Assembly (NCBI GenBank): GCA_964017145.1
Contig: OZ024840.1
Location: 1,550,001-1,614,000, forward strand
Source of the DNA: Agrocybe praecox
Taxonomy: Eukaryota > Basidiomycota > Agaricomycetes > Agaricales > Agrocybaceae
Direction of reading: 5' to 3'
DNA length: 64,000 bases
Shown: positions 1-11,177 of the stretch, one piece after another
Layout of the letters: each line of letters begins with the position of its first letter
Position numbering within the stretch: the stretch's first letter is position 1
Translations under genes and position numbers: made by a program
The notes under the pieces: generated by a model
The model's input: only the letters and a program-made list of their open reading frames with translations
Databases searched by the model: none
What the model was told of the DNA's origin: nothing

Positions 1-28
1 ATAGTACACATGCACTGAAGCAACATAC

Positions 29-708
29 CTCATCAAGCAGGGCACGACGAACATAGGCGACATTGGGTTGAGGGGTCTGCAAGCAAAGAAAGGGGTACGG
101 TGTGAGTTACGTCATATTCCATGCGGTATCATCGAGGGGGGCGTCGCAAGGCGCAGGGCGAAATCGAGACGTACCCCAAGGGATTTTCTGTTGGAAGATT
201 ATCAGTATGTGCAACAGACGCAGATGTAAAAGAAAGGAGACGCACTGGCATACGATGGCGTAGCTAACCAACGCGCCAGTGAAGCTGGCTGGAAAAAAGG
301 AACAAAACGCGTGGTGAGTTGGCATCCTCATGTGCCTATGCGTACGTTTCGTACCTTTGTACCATAGAGTGGATGCAGTTTTGAGGGTAATCCATGCGAG
401 CATATATCGCAGGGACGAGAGGAGGAGCAAAAAGTGGCCTCCAGCCCAGAGATAGTGCTAAGTGAAAAACATGACAAAATCTGAGTGTGCTAGTATGGGT
501 TTATGAGAACAATCTAATCACCTGAGAAGTTGCCATTCGAACTATAGACTACAAGCAAGAAGAACGCGAATAACAAGTTTCGTGCGCGGTCGCTCGCTAT
601 ATAAAAACCCCAAAAGTGACGAGCTGGAAGAATCTGGATGACCGTCACCTTTCCACTCGGAGTTTTCGAACCAAACGTGGCGTACGTCAGCGTCACACTC
701 TCAGACAC
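29..708 (-). CDS. Unknown protein, N-terminal part (runs off left edge)
   Basis: The gene's 5' end is inside the window and the rest lies beyond the left edge. The ATG is at 708. Exons that keep one frame are 649-708, 522-541, 175-187 (13 nt) and 29-76, all with GT-AG borders and compatible phases. The N-terminus reads MSESVTLTYATFGSK, then PSGKFEWQLLRKSLG, then TPQPNVAYVRRALLDE. I do not recognise the family. The intron between exons 2 and 3 is 334 nt, much longer than neighbouring introns, so another small exon could be hidden there. The start is only 73 bp downstream of the HAS1 stop on the same strand, so its promoter must overlap the HAS1 3' end. Confidence is moderate for the first two exons and lower for the rest. 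Confidence 0.45.
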
Positions 709-781
709 GTGTACATGTCACGCTCATCATCGTCATAATTATGATCACTCTAAGTACATAGCGTACACATGAAATTAGAAA

Positions 782-2893
782 CTATCTGCTCCAATTAGCG
801 CCCAATTTCTTCATCTCCTTGCCCTTTTTATAAATCTCCTTTTTCACCGCCTTTTCTCCTAGTGTCTCTATCCGCTTCGACTTCCCACTCCCTCTAACAG
901 GGCCATGAACAGATCCATCACCAACTTGACCATGGCCACTGCTTCTCAGTTTCTTTCCTGCTTGCTCGACAACTTCATCAACGTCCTCTTCCGACTCAGA
1001 CACAGTATCCTCGTCCCTTCTTCTCTTTTCACCTGCACGCACAGATTGGCCTTTGCCAGGACCAATGGCAAGGTTTACACGAGGAGGCACTTTGAAGCCG
1101 AATGCTTTGGCGATCTTTGTCAAGTCCAACTGGTTCACATCGAAGATCTTCTTCAATGAGTAAGAAGCGTATGATTGGAGATACGCTCGGTATCCAGCAG
1201 TGGCCGATCGGTAAAGATTGTAGTTCTTCGACAGAAGGTTTTCGAGCTGTGCAAGCATCCTAAGCCATCTTCTTTAACACAAAAAATTGATCTCTTACCT
1301 GTGCTTGAACATTCTCGATCCTATCTGCAGGGAATACGAACTCGTTCAATGGTACTTTGGCCTCCTTCAAGTATCTCAAAAATCCGAGTTCGCTTTCTAG
1401 CAAGAATAACAAACTCTTGCCAACCTTTCCTGCTCTGGCGGTACGGCCGACACGATGGATATAATCACGAGGGTCATCCGGAGGATCATACTGCACAATG
1501 TAATCTACTCGAGGAATATCAAGTCCACGAGCAGCGACATCTGTGCATAACAGGATCCCATTCTCGGCATTGATAAACTCGAAGAATGTATTGGTTCGCT
1601 TTTGTTGCTTTTGCTTGCCCTGCAATTTGTAGTAGTTAGTAACGCGACAGTGATGCAGAAGACAGAATGTGTAGTACACACATGTAAATCCAACACAGGG
1701 ACGTCAATATAATTCAACAGTTCCGAATGATACTTGACCGAATTACAACTTGAGAAGAAAACAATGACTTTTTTCTTCATATTCTTTTTTAGGAACGTAA
1801 AGAGCAATAGGAAGCGACGCTCAGAAGGGCACACGACATATCCTTGTGAAAGGGTAGCAACTGTACTTGTGCTTTCCTCTTTGTCGACATCGATGTGCAC
1901 AGGTCCAGGGCGGAGAGATATTCTTGCAAGATCTGTCACTTTGGTGGTTTGGGTGGCGGAGAAAAGCATTGTTTGGCGTTCGTCTGGAGAAATGGCATGA
2001 GACGGTGAAAATTACGAAACGAAACTAGATTACAGACCTTTTGGAAGCATAGCAATGATATCCTTCATCTGTTGCTCGAAACCAATCTCCAATATCCGAT
2101 CTGCCTCGTCAATAACTAGAGCCTTGAGATTTCGTCTCACGAATCCTTTCGTATCCTATGAGTTCCAGAAGTTATCAGTCTCAATAATAGCTAATTAAAT
2201 GGGTACCAAACTCACCCTTAAATGATCCCACAACCTTCCGGGGGTAGCAACCAACAAATTAACACCCTTCACCAACTTCTCCTCCTCAGCTCTTCTATTC
2301 GCACCTCCAATCACAATTCCGAAGGTCTGCGAATGATATTTCATCAAATCCCTCGCCACACCGAAGATCTGCAGCGCCAACTCCCTCGTAGGCGTGATAA
2401 TAATAATACCCGTTCCGTTCATTGGCTTGAATTTCAGCCTGTGGAGGAGTTCGATAGCAGGAATGAGGAACGCGAGTGTCTTGCCCGATCCTGTGCGTGC
2501 GGCACCCAAAACGTCTTTACCAGCCAAAAGTACGGGGATGGATTTAGCCTGGACGGCTGTCATGTGTGTCATGCCCATTTCTGAGAGAGCGCGTGTGGTT
2601 TGTGAGGACAGCTCGAGAGTGGAGAAAGGTAAACGGCCGGTTTTAGGGTCTGGGGTGTTGGTCGAGGCATTTGAAGATTCTGCAGCTTTTGGGTTTGATG
2701 TCGAGGGTGAAAAGGTATCAGCAGAAGTAGCCTCAGGAGAAGTCTCTTCGTCAGTAGATTTATCAGCAGCGGTTGCAGGGGTAGCAGTATTCTCTTTTTC
2801 CTTCTTCTCCCCATTCCTCAACTTCTGCTTGCTTTTCTTCTTATTCAACCCCGACGAGCTCCCAGCAGCGGCAGCGGCATCAGATTTAGCCAT
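782..2893 (-). CDS. HAS1: DEAD-box ATP-dependent RNA helicase HAS1 (DDX18 family)
   Basis: Nucleolar RNA helicase of 60S (and 40S) ribosome biogenesis. Five exons: 2216-2893, 2038-2155, 1682-1983, 1299-1619 and 782-1246, giving 627 residues. Visible helicase motifs in order: AARTGSGKT (motif I), PTRELALQ (Ia), TPGR (Ib), VIDEAD (II), SAT (III), VFFSSC (IV), [11 protein letters not shown] (V) and HRVGRTAR (VI). A Lys/Glu/Ser/Thr-rich N-terminal tail of about 100 residues precedes the core. The C-terminus has the HAS1-specific stretch [10 protein letters not shown] then [10 protein letters not shown], followed by a basic, acidic-patched tail, which separates HAS1 from other DEAD-box proteins. 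The start [11 protein letters not shown] is the first ATG in frame with the low-complexity tail; the open frame upstream is probably 5' UTR. The gene is head-to-head with the PTH2-like gene (262 bp between starts). Confidence 0.95.
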
Positions 2894-3155
2894 GGAGTGC
2901 GTAGCATAAGACTTAACGTCTATTTTGAAGGGAGATAGGATGTCCAAGTAAACGGAGCCCCAGGGTATCGCAAGTAGGAAATCAAATAAATGTCTTCGCG
3001 ATCGGAGAGGACAGAAAAATCCGTTCGGCATTTGCCGAGGAATGTCGCTAATGAAATGCATTAGGAAGGTCCATCCTTCAGTGAACTTTCAAGAGAGTCA
3101 GGAATCTCCTCCAGCAAACTCAAACTTCTCTATCACTGGTCTCTGTCTACTTGTA

Positions 3156-4151
3156 ATGGCGTGCACTAAAAGCTTGGTATCTCAAGGTCTCTCTTACGTC
3201 TTGCCCTCCCCACAAAGAATCTTACATGAATATCTGCTACAGTCGTCATTGGGCTCGTTGTATCCCTCAGTTCGATTGGCATTGGATACCAATTAGGACT
3301 ATTTCTTACTTCACGACAGGACAATCTAAAAAACAATATGGATGACGTACCCCCTCTGCAAAATGAACAAGAAGCAGTAGAAGTTGAAGAAGAAGACGAA
3401 GATGGCATCCCAGACGGCGATCTCTCGGCTGTATCAGCAGGATTCCTAGAGCCTTGTAAAATGGTGTGTACCCCTTTTCTCTTACCTGTATAACCGAATC
3501 TCACTTCCTTCTGTTTAGGTGCTGGTAGTCCGAACAGATCTGAAATTGCAATCCGGCGAAATAGCATCCCAGTACAGTTCTTTCATGTTTACCGCAGAAT
3601 CCAAGTTTACTCGCATAACCTTAGGTGCTGGTACGGACATGAATGCTGTATTGATGCTTTTTGAAAATTAAAAGCTCCAAATTGACCTCTAGCGACGCGA
3701 CATTAGCGTGCTACAAAGCTCTCTCAAAAAAGAACGCGTCTGTACGTCAAAACGTTCTCTTCATTTTTCACGATATCTCATATTCTTGTCAATAGCTCTT
3801 AAAACACTGGGAATACACAGGGTAAGATCTTAACCTCCACCTTCATTCATTCCCTTTCTAACTTTTGCATGAATGCGAACAGACAGGCCAAAATCGCCCT
3901 GAAAGCTAAATCAGAGGACCAGCTCCTCGAACTGGAGGCTATGGCCAAAAGCCTAAACCTTTGTGCACGCGTCGCTTTTAGAAAAGGGTACGCGTCTTAA
4001 TTTGTGTCTTTAATACCCCTTCTGTATATCCTAATGACATTGATGCACTAGCGCAACTGGAACTGATGAAAAGGTTCGAAGTGTGCTGGCTATCGGACCT
4101 GCACCTGTGGGAATTGTAAACGAAGTGACGGGGAAGTTGCGTTTGCTGTAG
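3156..4151 (+). CDS. Diverged peptidyl-tRNA hydrolase 2 (PTH2) paralog, probable pseudoenzyme
   Basis: Homologous along its length to the PTH2 at 22855-23876. Exons: 3156-3186 (least certain), 3243-3463, 3519-3571, 3625-3630 (6 nt), 3693-3741, 3796-3821, 3883-3987 and 4052-4151, giving 196 residues. A hydrophobic N-terminal segment (VVIGLVVSLSSIGIGYQLGL) suggests a membrane anchor, followed by an acidic linker and the PTH2 domain starting KMVLVVRTDL. PTH2 normally removes peptides from prematurely released peptidyl-tRNA, and its animal homologue sits in the mitochondrial outer membrane. Here the three signature positions differ: the Lys of GK(I/V)AAQ is Glu (SGEIAS), the His of QCSHA is Asp (QCCDAT), and the QDAGRT motif reads FRKGAT. 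The fold core (HWEYTGQAK, VLAIGPAP, GKLRLL end) is kept and the frame is open, so it looks maintained as a protein but is unlikely to be a normal hydrolase. This rests on my exon reconstruction. Confidence 0.75.
3625..3630 (+). other. 6-nt microexon of the PTH2 paralog
   Basis: GTGCTG, preceded by an acceptor (ccttag) and followed by a donor (gtacgg). It completes the Gln codon split at the end of the previous exon and adds Cys and two bases of the next codon. The exon has the same length and phase as the 6-nt exon in the second PTH2 copy at 23329-23334; without it the conserved QC(S/C) motif and the downstream frame are lost. Confidence 0.7.
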
Positions 4152-4427
4152 TTAAGTCCAGCTACTTGTGTAGAGTAGAAGGTGTGTTTTATATATCCAT
4201 TCCCTACCTTGAATCCGACCTGACACATACTAGAATATAAGCATCGATGGCCTATGGGCGGTTGTAATTTGGAATTATTATACAAATGGTAAATTACATT
4301 GTTATTAAGAGGATTGGTATACTAATCCACGCGACGCAATTCGCCTTATCCAGAGGTGCATCTAAATGTTTTCGTCCTGCGTACAATAAAAGTGCTCTGG
4401 GCACTAATCAGAGAGAATATGGTTCCT

Positions 4428-5100
4428 TTAGTCAAGTCTTAACCGGATGAATCGAGTGACCCTCTGCCTGCCAGGACTTGGGACCTCCACAACTCCTATC
4501 TTTCCACTCTTGCTGCTTGCTTCACCGGGACCGCCTGCGTTGCCTGTCATGATATAAAATAATAATTTTGAACTCGCCTTTCTTACGGTTGCAGAATATG
4601 AGGCACTTACCAGAGAACAGGTCAAGCAACCCAACATTTGCACTGTTGATGGACCCGCCATCTGAGGTTCCTCCTGGCCCACTGTAGGCGTTCCCCACGG
4701 AATTGTCGACATTGTTTCCCGTATCGGTACCAGGTCCGCTCACTCCACTCCCTAACTCACTCACTCGAGCATGGGTGACAGGAGGCGACGCGACAGAGTC
4801 GGCTGTGCCTCCGCTTCCGGCGTTGCCTATCACATACAGATAAATCACTAGATGAGTCCCGAATATTGTCCGATACTTTTTTCGCTTACCAGAGAATAAT
4901 CTGAGTAGACTCCCGCTACCAAAAAGGCCCCCTTTAGAGTCGCTGTTGTTAATGTTTCCGCCTGACGCGTGCCCGCCTTGGGCAGCATAAGTGTTGTCTA
5001 TTTGATTACTCTCGTTCGGAAAAGGAAAGGGTGCGGCGAGTGTAAAGGATGCAGCCAGGGCAATGAATATAAGGATTGCAGATTTTGCGTAAGAAGGCAT
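4428..5100 (-). CDS. Small secreted protein with repeated Gly/Ser/Asn modules
   Basis: Three exons (4890-5100, 4611-4826, 4428-4543) give 180 residues with no recognised domain. The N-terminus MPSYAKSAILIFIALAASFTL is a good signal peptide, with likely cleavage after the Ala-rich end near residue 23. The mature part is rich in Gly, Ser and Asn. Exons 1 and 2 both end in LFSG and exons 2 and 3 both begin NAG, with introns at the same codon phase. Exon 1 reads GHASGGNINNSDSKGGLF; exon 2 has GGTSDGGSINSANVGLLDLF. This looks like duplication of an exon module. It may be a cell-wall or extracellular protein; function unknown. The upstream region (5101-5660) separates it from the divergent SYM1-like gene. 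Confidence 0.7.
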
Positions 5101-5410
5101 AGTTTGTGATGGGTGTGAGTGTAGGAGGTCTGAAGGAAATGTGCCTGACTAGGATGTAGAAGAATAAATGACAGAAAAACAAGAAAAATAGATTGTTGAT
5201 AGTGGGTATGTTGTTATAGTCTGTAGAAGAAAGCGAATGATAGTCTGGGGATTTATCTCTCTGATTTTGTACTGTTTTCTCGGGCGGCTGACTCGAAGGA
5301 CGGAGGGCTGACTTTCCGAGGCTAATGTCCCAAATAGGCAATATGACGTAGAAGATACACGCGAGTCACCTGACAAGTTAGCCGCCGGAGATGGGTCCTT
5401 GGATGGAAAT

Positions 5411-5433
5411 GCATCGAAAAGCATCGAAAAGCA
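5411..5433. repeat. Short 10-bp tandem repeat
   Basis: Two copies of GCATCGAAAA followed by GCA, in the intergenic space between the secreted-protein gene and the SYM1-like gene. Too short to assign a role. Confidence 0.5.
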
Positions 5434-5660
5434 CCAACTACTCCAATATGACCCACCTTTCTCCAATGCTCTAATCCACTTGAATGGCTCCAGTCCAGAA
5501 AGACTTTAAACCCTCTTGAATCTACATTCTCTCCTATCTTATTATTCACGACCATTTTGAAACCACCCCGTCTCACTTATATATCTCATCTAAACCTACT
5601 ATAAGTTGCTTTCACACGACCACAACAACCAACATTTTGGGACCAACATTAGAAAAAAGA

Positions 5661-6624
5661 ATGGCTGCATTAACTCTTGCCCGCGCATATCAGCATTCAT
5701 TTGAGACTCATCCAAATACCACCCTTTCAGTGACGGGTGGATGTTTGACTGCTCTAGGAGATGTTGTCGCTCAGGTTACTCAAAACACTGTACGTCTGTC
5801 CAAAGCTTCATATATTTGTCCAAAATGCTTATCGGAGATGCACTTGTCTTACAGATTGCGAGAAAGGAGGGTGAGGAACGGAAGAAGTATGATATCGTTC
5901 GAACAGCGCGTTTCTTGGCTTATGGAACCATGATTAGTACGTTTCTCTCCAGCAGCTATTGTCTCGTACCTGTTCTTATTTCTCACTTACAGGTCCTTTC
6001 ATGGGTAGGTGGAATGCCTTTCTAGAAGCTCGATTCCCACTCCGTGCCATTAAGGGTACGCGTAAGGTTTCCCTGAAAGCATTAGGGAAACGAGTTGCGG
6101 CAGACCAGCTCATTATGGCGCCTATCGGAGTAAGCCCCATTTCATCGAAGCTGTGGTAACATTGTTTTAACTTTATCGTGAAGCTTGTTGCATTTTTAGG
6201 CTCAATGGGTATCATGGAAGCACGCAGTCCTCGCCAAGTTCGAGACAGATTTAAAGACTTGTACGGTACTGCACTCTTGACCAATTGGAAAGTGTGGCCT
6301 CTTGCTCAGGTGAATTCTTATCCCGATTCCAATAGAAGACTACTGATCACTGATGCTCCACTGTTTTGCAGCTCATAAATTTCCGATACATGCCGCTCTC
6401 ATACCGTGTCCCATTTGCACAAACAGCAGGAGTATTCTGGACGCTGTATCTCTCCATTCTTAATTCAGAGTACGTAATTTTACCCCATCTGCCCCTCTTA
6501 AGCGCCGTGCATTTACGTTCTTGCCCTCAGCGAGGACGTCCGACAAGACAAAGAACGTGCTGCAATCAGGACTGCAATTATGGAGTCCGACATAAAATTA
6601 CCCGTAAAAGGTTCATCAAAGTAA
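5661..6624 (+). CDS. SYM1: Mpv17/PMP22-family membrane protein (SYM1-like)
   Basis: Inner mitochondrial membrane channel-like protein of the Mpv17/PMP22 family; the yeast relative SYM1 is needed for growth on ethanol under heat stress. Six exons: 5661-5789, 5855-5936, 5993-6129, 6184-6309, 6372-6469 and 6531-6624, giving 221 residues. Family landmarks: N-terminal W/Y-x-x-x-L-x-x-HP-like start (AYQHSFETHPNTTLSVTGG), LGDVVAQ, RTARFLAYG, AADQLIMAPIG, GSMGIMEARS, NWKVWPLAQLINFRYMPLSYR and a final W-x-x-YLSILNS. About four membrane segments are expected. The family also has peroxisomal and vacuolar members, so the compartment is inferred. The acidic/basic tail after LNS is short. Confidence 0.88.
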
Positions 6625-7257
6625 AGGCTTACGATCCTACCTGCCCTCTCCTTTACTGTTCGCCATCTCGCACGCCCGAATCTTCATCAAAGGATGCACC
6701 ATCTTCCACCCCATCAACCCTGTCATCTTGTTTCATTTAATGTTATACCTTGCTTCCTCTCTTCACAAGTTTTCCCCTTTCTTTCTATGTTATGACGTCA
6801 CTCTGTTCATCATCAAAACTCTCATCATTCAACGTTCACCATTGTACCTGTAGCGATATTGCATCTTTTTTCATTTTTTTTTTCCATGCGATCCATTTCC
6901 TCTTCTACAGCCCTTTTCATTTTTTAGATTGCCATTCACATATCATTCAAAATGTTTGACGGCTTCTTTATTTATAGGCCATCCACTTCATGTGCATACG
7001 ACTACCGATTATATTTTAAACAAGGGGTCGACTTGGTGGCTTGCTTTTGCCTTTTCTTTAGATATTGAATTCTTAGAAAAGCTATTGTATAACACGAACA
7101 TTCTTAGAGACATTTTTTCTAGCCAACACAAAAATAATCTGGATAATTGCGTTGTTTGCTGTTTGGAAACTTCAGTGCTTCGCGACAGAAGAAATAGACA
7201 CCAAATTCGACCGAAGGTATAGATTACTGTGATCGTATTTACGTAGTAAATGTGGTC
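6625..7257. other. Convergent intergenic region, 3' UTRs only
   Basis: AT-rich, T-run-containing sequence between the ends of the SYM1-like gene (+) and UTP4 (-). I see no coding region or RNA gene here. Confidence 0.6.
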
Positions 7258-10200
7258 CTATGAAGCACCGTACTTGTGCTTGAAGTACGCCGGTGGCAGC
7301 GTCAACAACACATCCACCAACGGGCGCTCCACCACGACTAGCTCGTCCTTGCTCAAGAATTCGCAACAGAGCATAGGCCTATACTGCGTGATCATTTTAT
7401 AATCGCGCCATTGCCTCTCGTCTTCCATGGGCCCTCCTAATCCTGGCACACCTCCTGGCGTAGGAGGTGGGACAGCAGCAACGAGATGCATTTCGCGCTC
7501 TCTGCGTCTTTTCTTCCCTCCGACATGTCGCACCGTCGTATCGAGGCTAACTTTGAACATCCATGTCGCGCCCCAGAAAAGCACAAAGCGCGTCTTTCCT
7601 TCAGGCCCAGCAGACGCAGCGGGTGGGTCAAATGTAACGCCGAGGATGGGGTCATGCGCATGTGTGAACCTCTTTGGCAGGCTTGCGCTAAGCTCCTTGC
7701 CCCAGATGGGGAATTGCTGCGTCTCAACATCATATATCTGGATGGTGTTATCTGGGAAGGCGAGTAGTAATACTGAAGGGTGCATTGGATCGAAAGCTAG
7801 TGCTTGAGCAGCACGAGGGAAGGAGGGGAGAGTGCAGTGATGCTGTAAATATCTCGTTAACGTCATAAATCTTAATGTTGAGAGAGAGAAAGGACGAACA
7901 GAAATCAAGTCGAGGTTATAGATGTGCGTTCGGGCATGACTGTCGGATGTAGCGACCCATTGTCCATCAGTGCTCACCGCTATCTGGTCGACACTGACAA
8001 CAGCAGCTGCTAAACGGACATCCTCTTCTTCGTCGCTCCCATCTTCATCGCTGCTTTCACCACTCTCTTTAACAGGAGAGACCGGTGGAGATCCCATATC
8101 CACTTCCATGTCAGCATCGCCATTGACATGGCCATTAGCTTTAGCAACACCATTCGCCAGTGCCGATGTCCGACCTTTGATTACACGATCATGCACGATT
8201 GAGTCCTGCATCCGGTGGTTGTCAAACCTTCTTAGCACGCGTGGTTTGTCGCCGGTCAAGTTAATGATGAGTACGTATGATGACATGGCGGTAGACATGA
8301 TGAGTTTGGATGAATCAGGGGTAAATTGAAAGGCGGCAGCGCCTGTGGAAGACGTAGCATATCCGGATGACGCAGGAATATGCGCTTGGAGGAGAGAAGA
8401 GAATTCTTTTACTCGCTTAACGCTGAGTTCGCCGTTTGACTGAATGGTATGTGTTAGTATTACGCAGAAAATGGCGAAGAAGGATGAAATTCTCACCTCA
8501 GTGCGGATTGCGAAGAGTTTACTCTCATACAAGTCCGAGACTGCAAGCCACTTGCCATCATCTGAAAATTCGTGTGTTATGATATTCGAGTCCACTTTAA
8601 GTTCCATCTCCAAAACCTTCTCCCATCCTCCAGCGAATGGCTCGGTGGCGGAATAATCGTCGTCGATTTCGAGTGGCATGGGTTGTGGCTCAGCATTCCC
8701 GTCCGGCTTTTTCTTAATCCTCCACACACTCAGTCCAGATTCCCTAGCAAGTGACACCAGCCGAGCATTTCGTGCGACACGCATAATGCCTTTGCACACA
8801 AATGCCAACTTGCGATGATACGAATCTTCGAACGTAGACTCTGTACTTGTATCCAAAGGATTGATAATTTTGACGACAGTGCTAGTAGCAAGAGCAGCGG
8901 GAGTAAGTACGACAGACATGTCAAGGCCACCGGATGCAAGAATGGGGGCAACATCAATTGCGAATTGTCTTTTATGTGATTGGGGGAGAGGAGTGTAGGG
9001 AGGCCAGATGGCTAATGAGCGCACGTCGTGTGAGTGCATACGCCTTGAGCATGTTTGCGTCCATCGGGTAGTAGCAGGGCTGTTCTCAGTGCTGGAAGTT
9101 TTAACAAGCGAGAATTGGACAGTCTTTTGGTCGACGCCGGCAGTGTACAGGGCTTTGCCTTCCTATCAATGATATTTTTATTCATATTAGTTATTAAAAC
9201 AAGAATAATACAATTGACTCACGGGGCTTATAGCCATGCATAGAACATCAGCACCGTGGGCTTTAAAAGAATAGAGTTGGGTACATGTTCTCGAGTCCCA
9301 GAACTTGACCATTCCAAGAGAGTCACCAGAGACAATCGTACCGTCCCTGGAAAGTAGGCAGAACTTAGTCACAAGAAGTCGTTTATATAAATCGGTATGC
9401 ATACCCGAGAACTCCTACCGTCCAGACAAGGGTTCGTTCTCCTCGTACCTTATCCACTCCCATTCTTTCAATTACCCTGCCAGTCGCCACATCCCATTTC
9501 CGCAGGCTGCTATCCGATCCGCCAGTAACCAAGAATGAATCCGCCCAATCATCTTCGTCGTCGTCGTCATCGCTCTCACTGCTGGCCTCTGCGGACTGAA
9601 CCTGGTCGGTTTGTGGTTTTGCTTTTGTTTTCCGGGGCACGGGTGGACCCCAGGCAATACTCAGCATCCGGCACTTCACTCTGTCGAAGCGACGCGAGTG
9701 GGTTAAGGTATCGTGCGCTATTGAAAGAATACGAACTGTGCCATCCTCGCATCCTAGTGCAAGAGATGAATTGGAAGGGTTAACGGCGATGGACCATATC
9801 GATCCACCCTGCGAGCTGATGGTTCTCTGTAGAAAGAAAATAAATATTTATAAGTGGGAGGGTAAGGTGTAATTCAAAACTTACCCTTATGCAGCCCTTT
9901 TCCAAGTCCCACTCAATAAGTTCACTCCCACCACCCGAGCTAAACAAACGCAGGTCTGATTGTGTTGGAACATCATCTGGTCCAAGATCATCTGGATGCC
10001 GAATCACAAATGCAAGGGAGTCTACTTTTGAAGGATAGGGACCAGGAAGCGTCTATGAAGAAAGAAGTGGTCTGAAAAGAGTGGTATGGTTCTAATGAAG
10101 TTACGCACCTTGCGCACAACCCACGCTTGCGAACATTGTGCTTCCCTTTCTGCACCCATCCATTCGCAAATATCGATATTCCCGTTTGCATGGCCAACAG

Positions 10201-10372
10201 CAAGAAGTCCGAATTTTAATGGTTGTTTCCCAGCAGTAGTTTTTTTCTTTCCTTTGACAGAAGGCAAAGGTAACGGCGGGTATGCCAAAGCTGTAATGGC
10301 GGAAGGAGCATAGTCGACAAACCGACACCGATGAACTGAAAGGGTGGTGTTGCTGTCTCGCTTTTTATCCAT
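7258..10372 (-). CDS. UTP4: U3 small nucleolar RNP protein UTP4 (cirhin), WD40-repeat
   Basis: Component of the t-UTP/UtpA subcomplex of the small-subunit processome, acting in the nucleolus on pre-18S rRNA and linked to rDNA transcription. Seven exons: 10109-10372, 9885-10052, 9405-9826, 9223-9346, 8497-9162, 7900-8439 and 7258-7842, giving 922 residues. The N-terminus VHRCRFVDYAPSAITALAYP is characteristic of UTP4, followed by WD-like blades (LFSSGGGSELIEWDLEKG, FLVTGGSDSSLRKWDVATG, TIVSGDSLGMVKFWDS, ADVLCMAISP). Two acidic stretches interrupt the blades (SSESDDDDDEDD, SSDEDGSDEEED). The C-terminal end VVVERPLVDVLLTLPPAYFK matches the family tail. It is head-to-head with TIM10 with 229 bp between start codons. 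Confidence 0.93.
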
Positions 10373-10601
10373 TTGTTTTCCGTCCAGAATTCCCAGCAAC
10401 AAAGTCTTGGGATACAGAGATGAGCAGACGCGTCAGTAATATAGACGAAATCACTGCAGCGACGGTGTCCAAAACTTTTTTTCGGCTAATTGATCTGAGT
10501 AACGTGACTCTCACGGCGCGGAAACTGTTTCGCGTTGGCACACGAATTCGATTCAAAGCCTTTTCCTCCGCCGTCACTTCCAGTCGTCTAATTCTTTCAA
10601 C
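10373..10601. promoter_or_regulatory. Short shared promoter between UTP4 and TIM10
   Basis: The 229 bp between the two divergent start codons must contain both 5' UTRs and both promoters. I see no certain core element. Confidence 0.55.
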
Positions 10602-11013
10602 ATGTCGTTCCTTAGAGGCAATGCACCCGCTCCAGGAGGAGTCAACTCAGAGAAGATTGATATGGCCGTCACTGAGTACGCTTTTTTGTTTCTACACATC
10701 TTACTCCGGCCTCAACTTTTGTCCATAGACTTGATACCGTCACTGACTTCTTCAACCGCATGGTTTCGTTAGTACCACCAGGAGGTTGTTGCAAATGTTA
10801 TGGCTAATCTCAAATCACAGCTCATGTCATGCCAAGTGCATTAGCACACGGTATGCCGAACCCGACTTGAACAAGGGAGAAAGCGTATGCATCGACCGCT
10901 GCGTGGCCAAATTCAATGAAGTACAGAAGAAGGTCGGAGAGAAATTACAAAGCAGAGGCGCTGCAAATGCTGCTGCTGGTGGGGCAGCTACGGGCGGATT
11001 CACCTCCCTATGA
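10602..11013 (+). CDS. TIM10: Mitochondrial intermembrane-space chaperone TIM10
   Basis: Small TIM chaperone that forms a hexamer with TIM9 and carries hydrophobic carrier precursors across the intermembrane space to TIM22. Three exons (10602-10675, 10729-10767, 10821-11013) give 101 residues, close to the family length. The twin CX3C motifs are present: SSCHAKC and ESVCIDRC, 15 residues apart between their inner cysteines, typical of small TIMs. The helical stretch VAKFNEVQKKVGEKL follows, then a Gly/Ala-rich tail (AANAAAGGAATGG). The intron positions are supported by restoring the first CX3C motif. Confidence 0.93.
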
Positions 11014-11177
11014 TCCAGCACTGTCTCCCCTGCAATTACGCATTCTTACACCCCACATTTATAACCGCCTCCCTAACGAGACAAAAGTACGACTGTCCAA
11101 ATAGACAACATAATGCATACGACAAATACAGCCCAGAAAGCTATCCGAAAAATCCTATTTCCGTGATATGACGATGT

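Noticed and set aside
107..430. 107-codon minus-strand open frame near the left edge
   Set aside because: It runs across a likely intron; only its last bases (175-187) fit as an exon of the gene starting at 708.
2394..2909. 171-codon plus-strand frame over the HAS1 5' half
   Set aside because: It is the antisense shadow of the conserved HAS1 helicase exon.
3338..3463. ATG at 3338 (MDDVPPLQ) as start of the PTH2 paralog
   Set aside because: The frame continues upstream through a hydrophobic segment that matches the position and splice phase of the membrane anchor in the other PTH2 copy, so a start further upstream is more likely.
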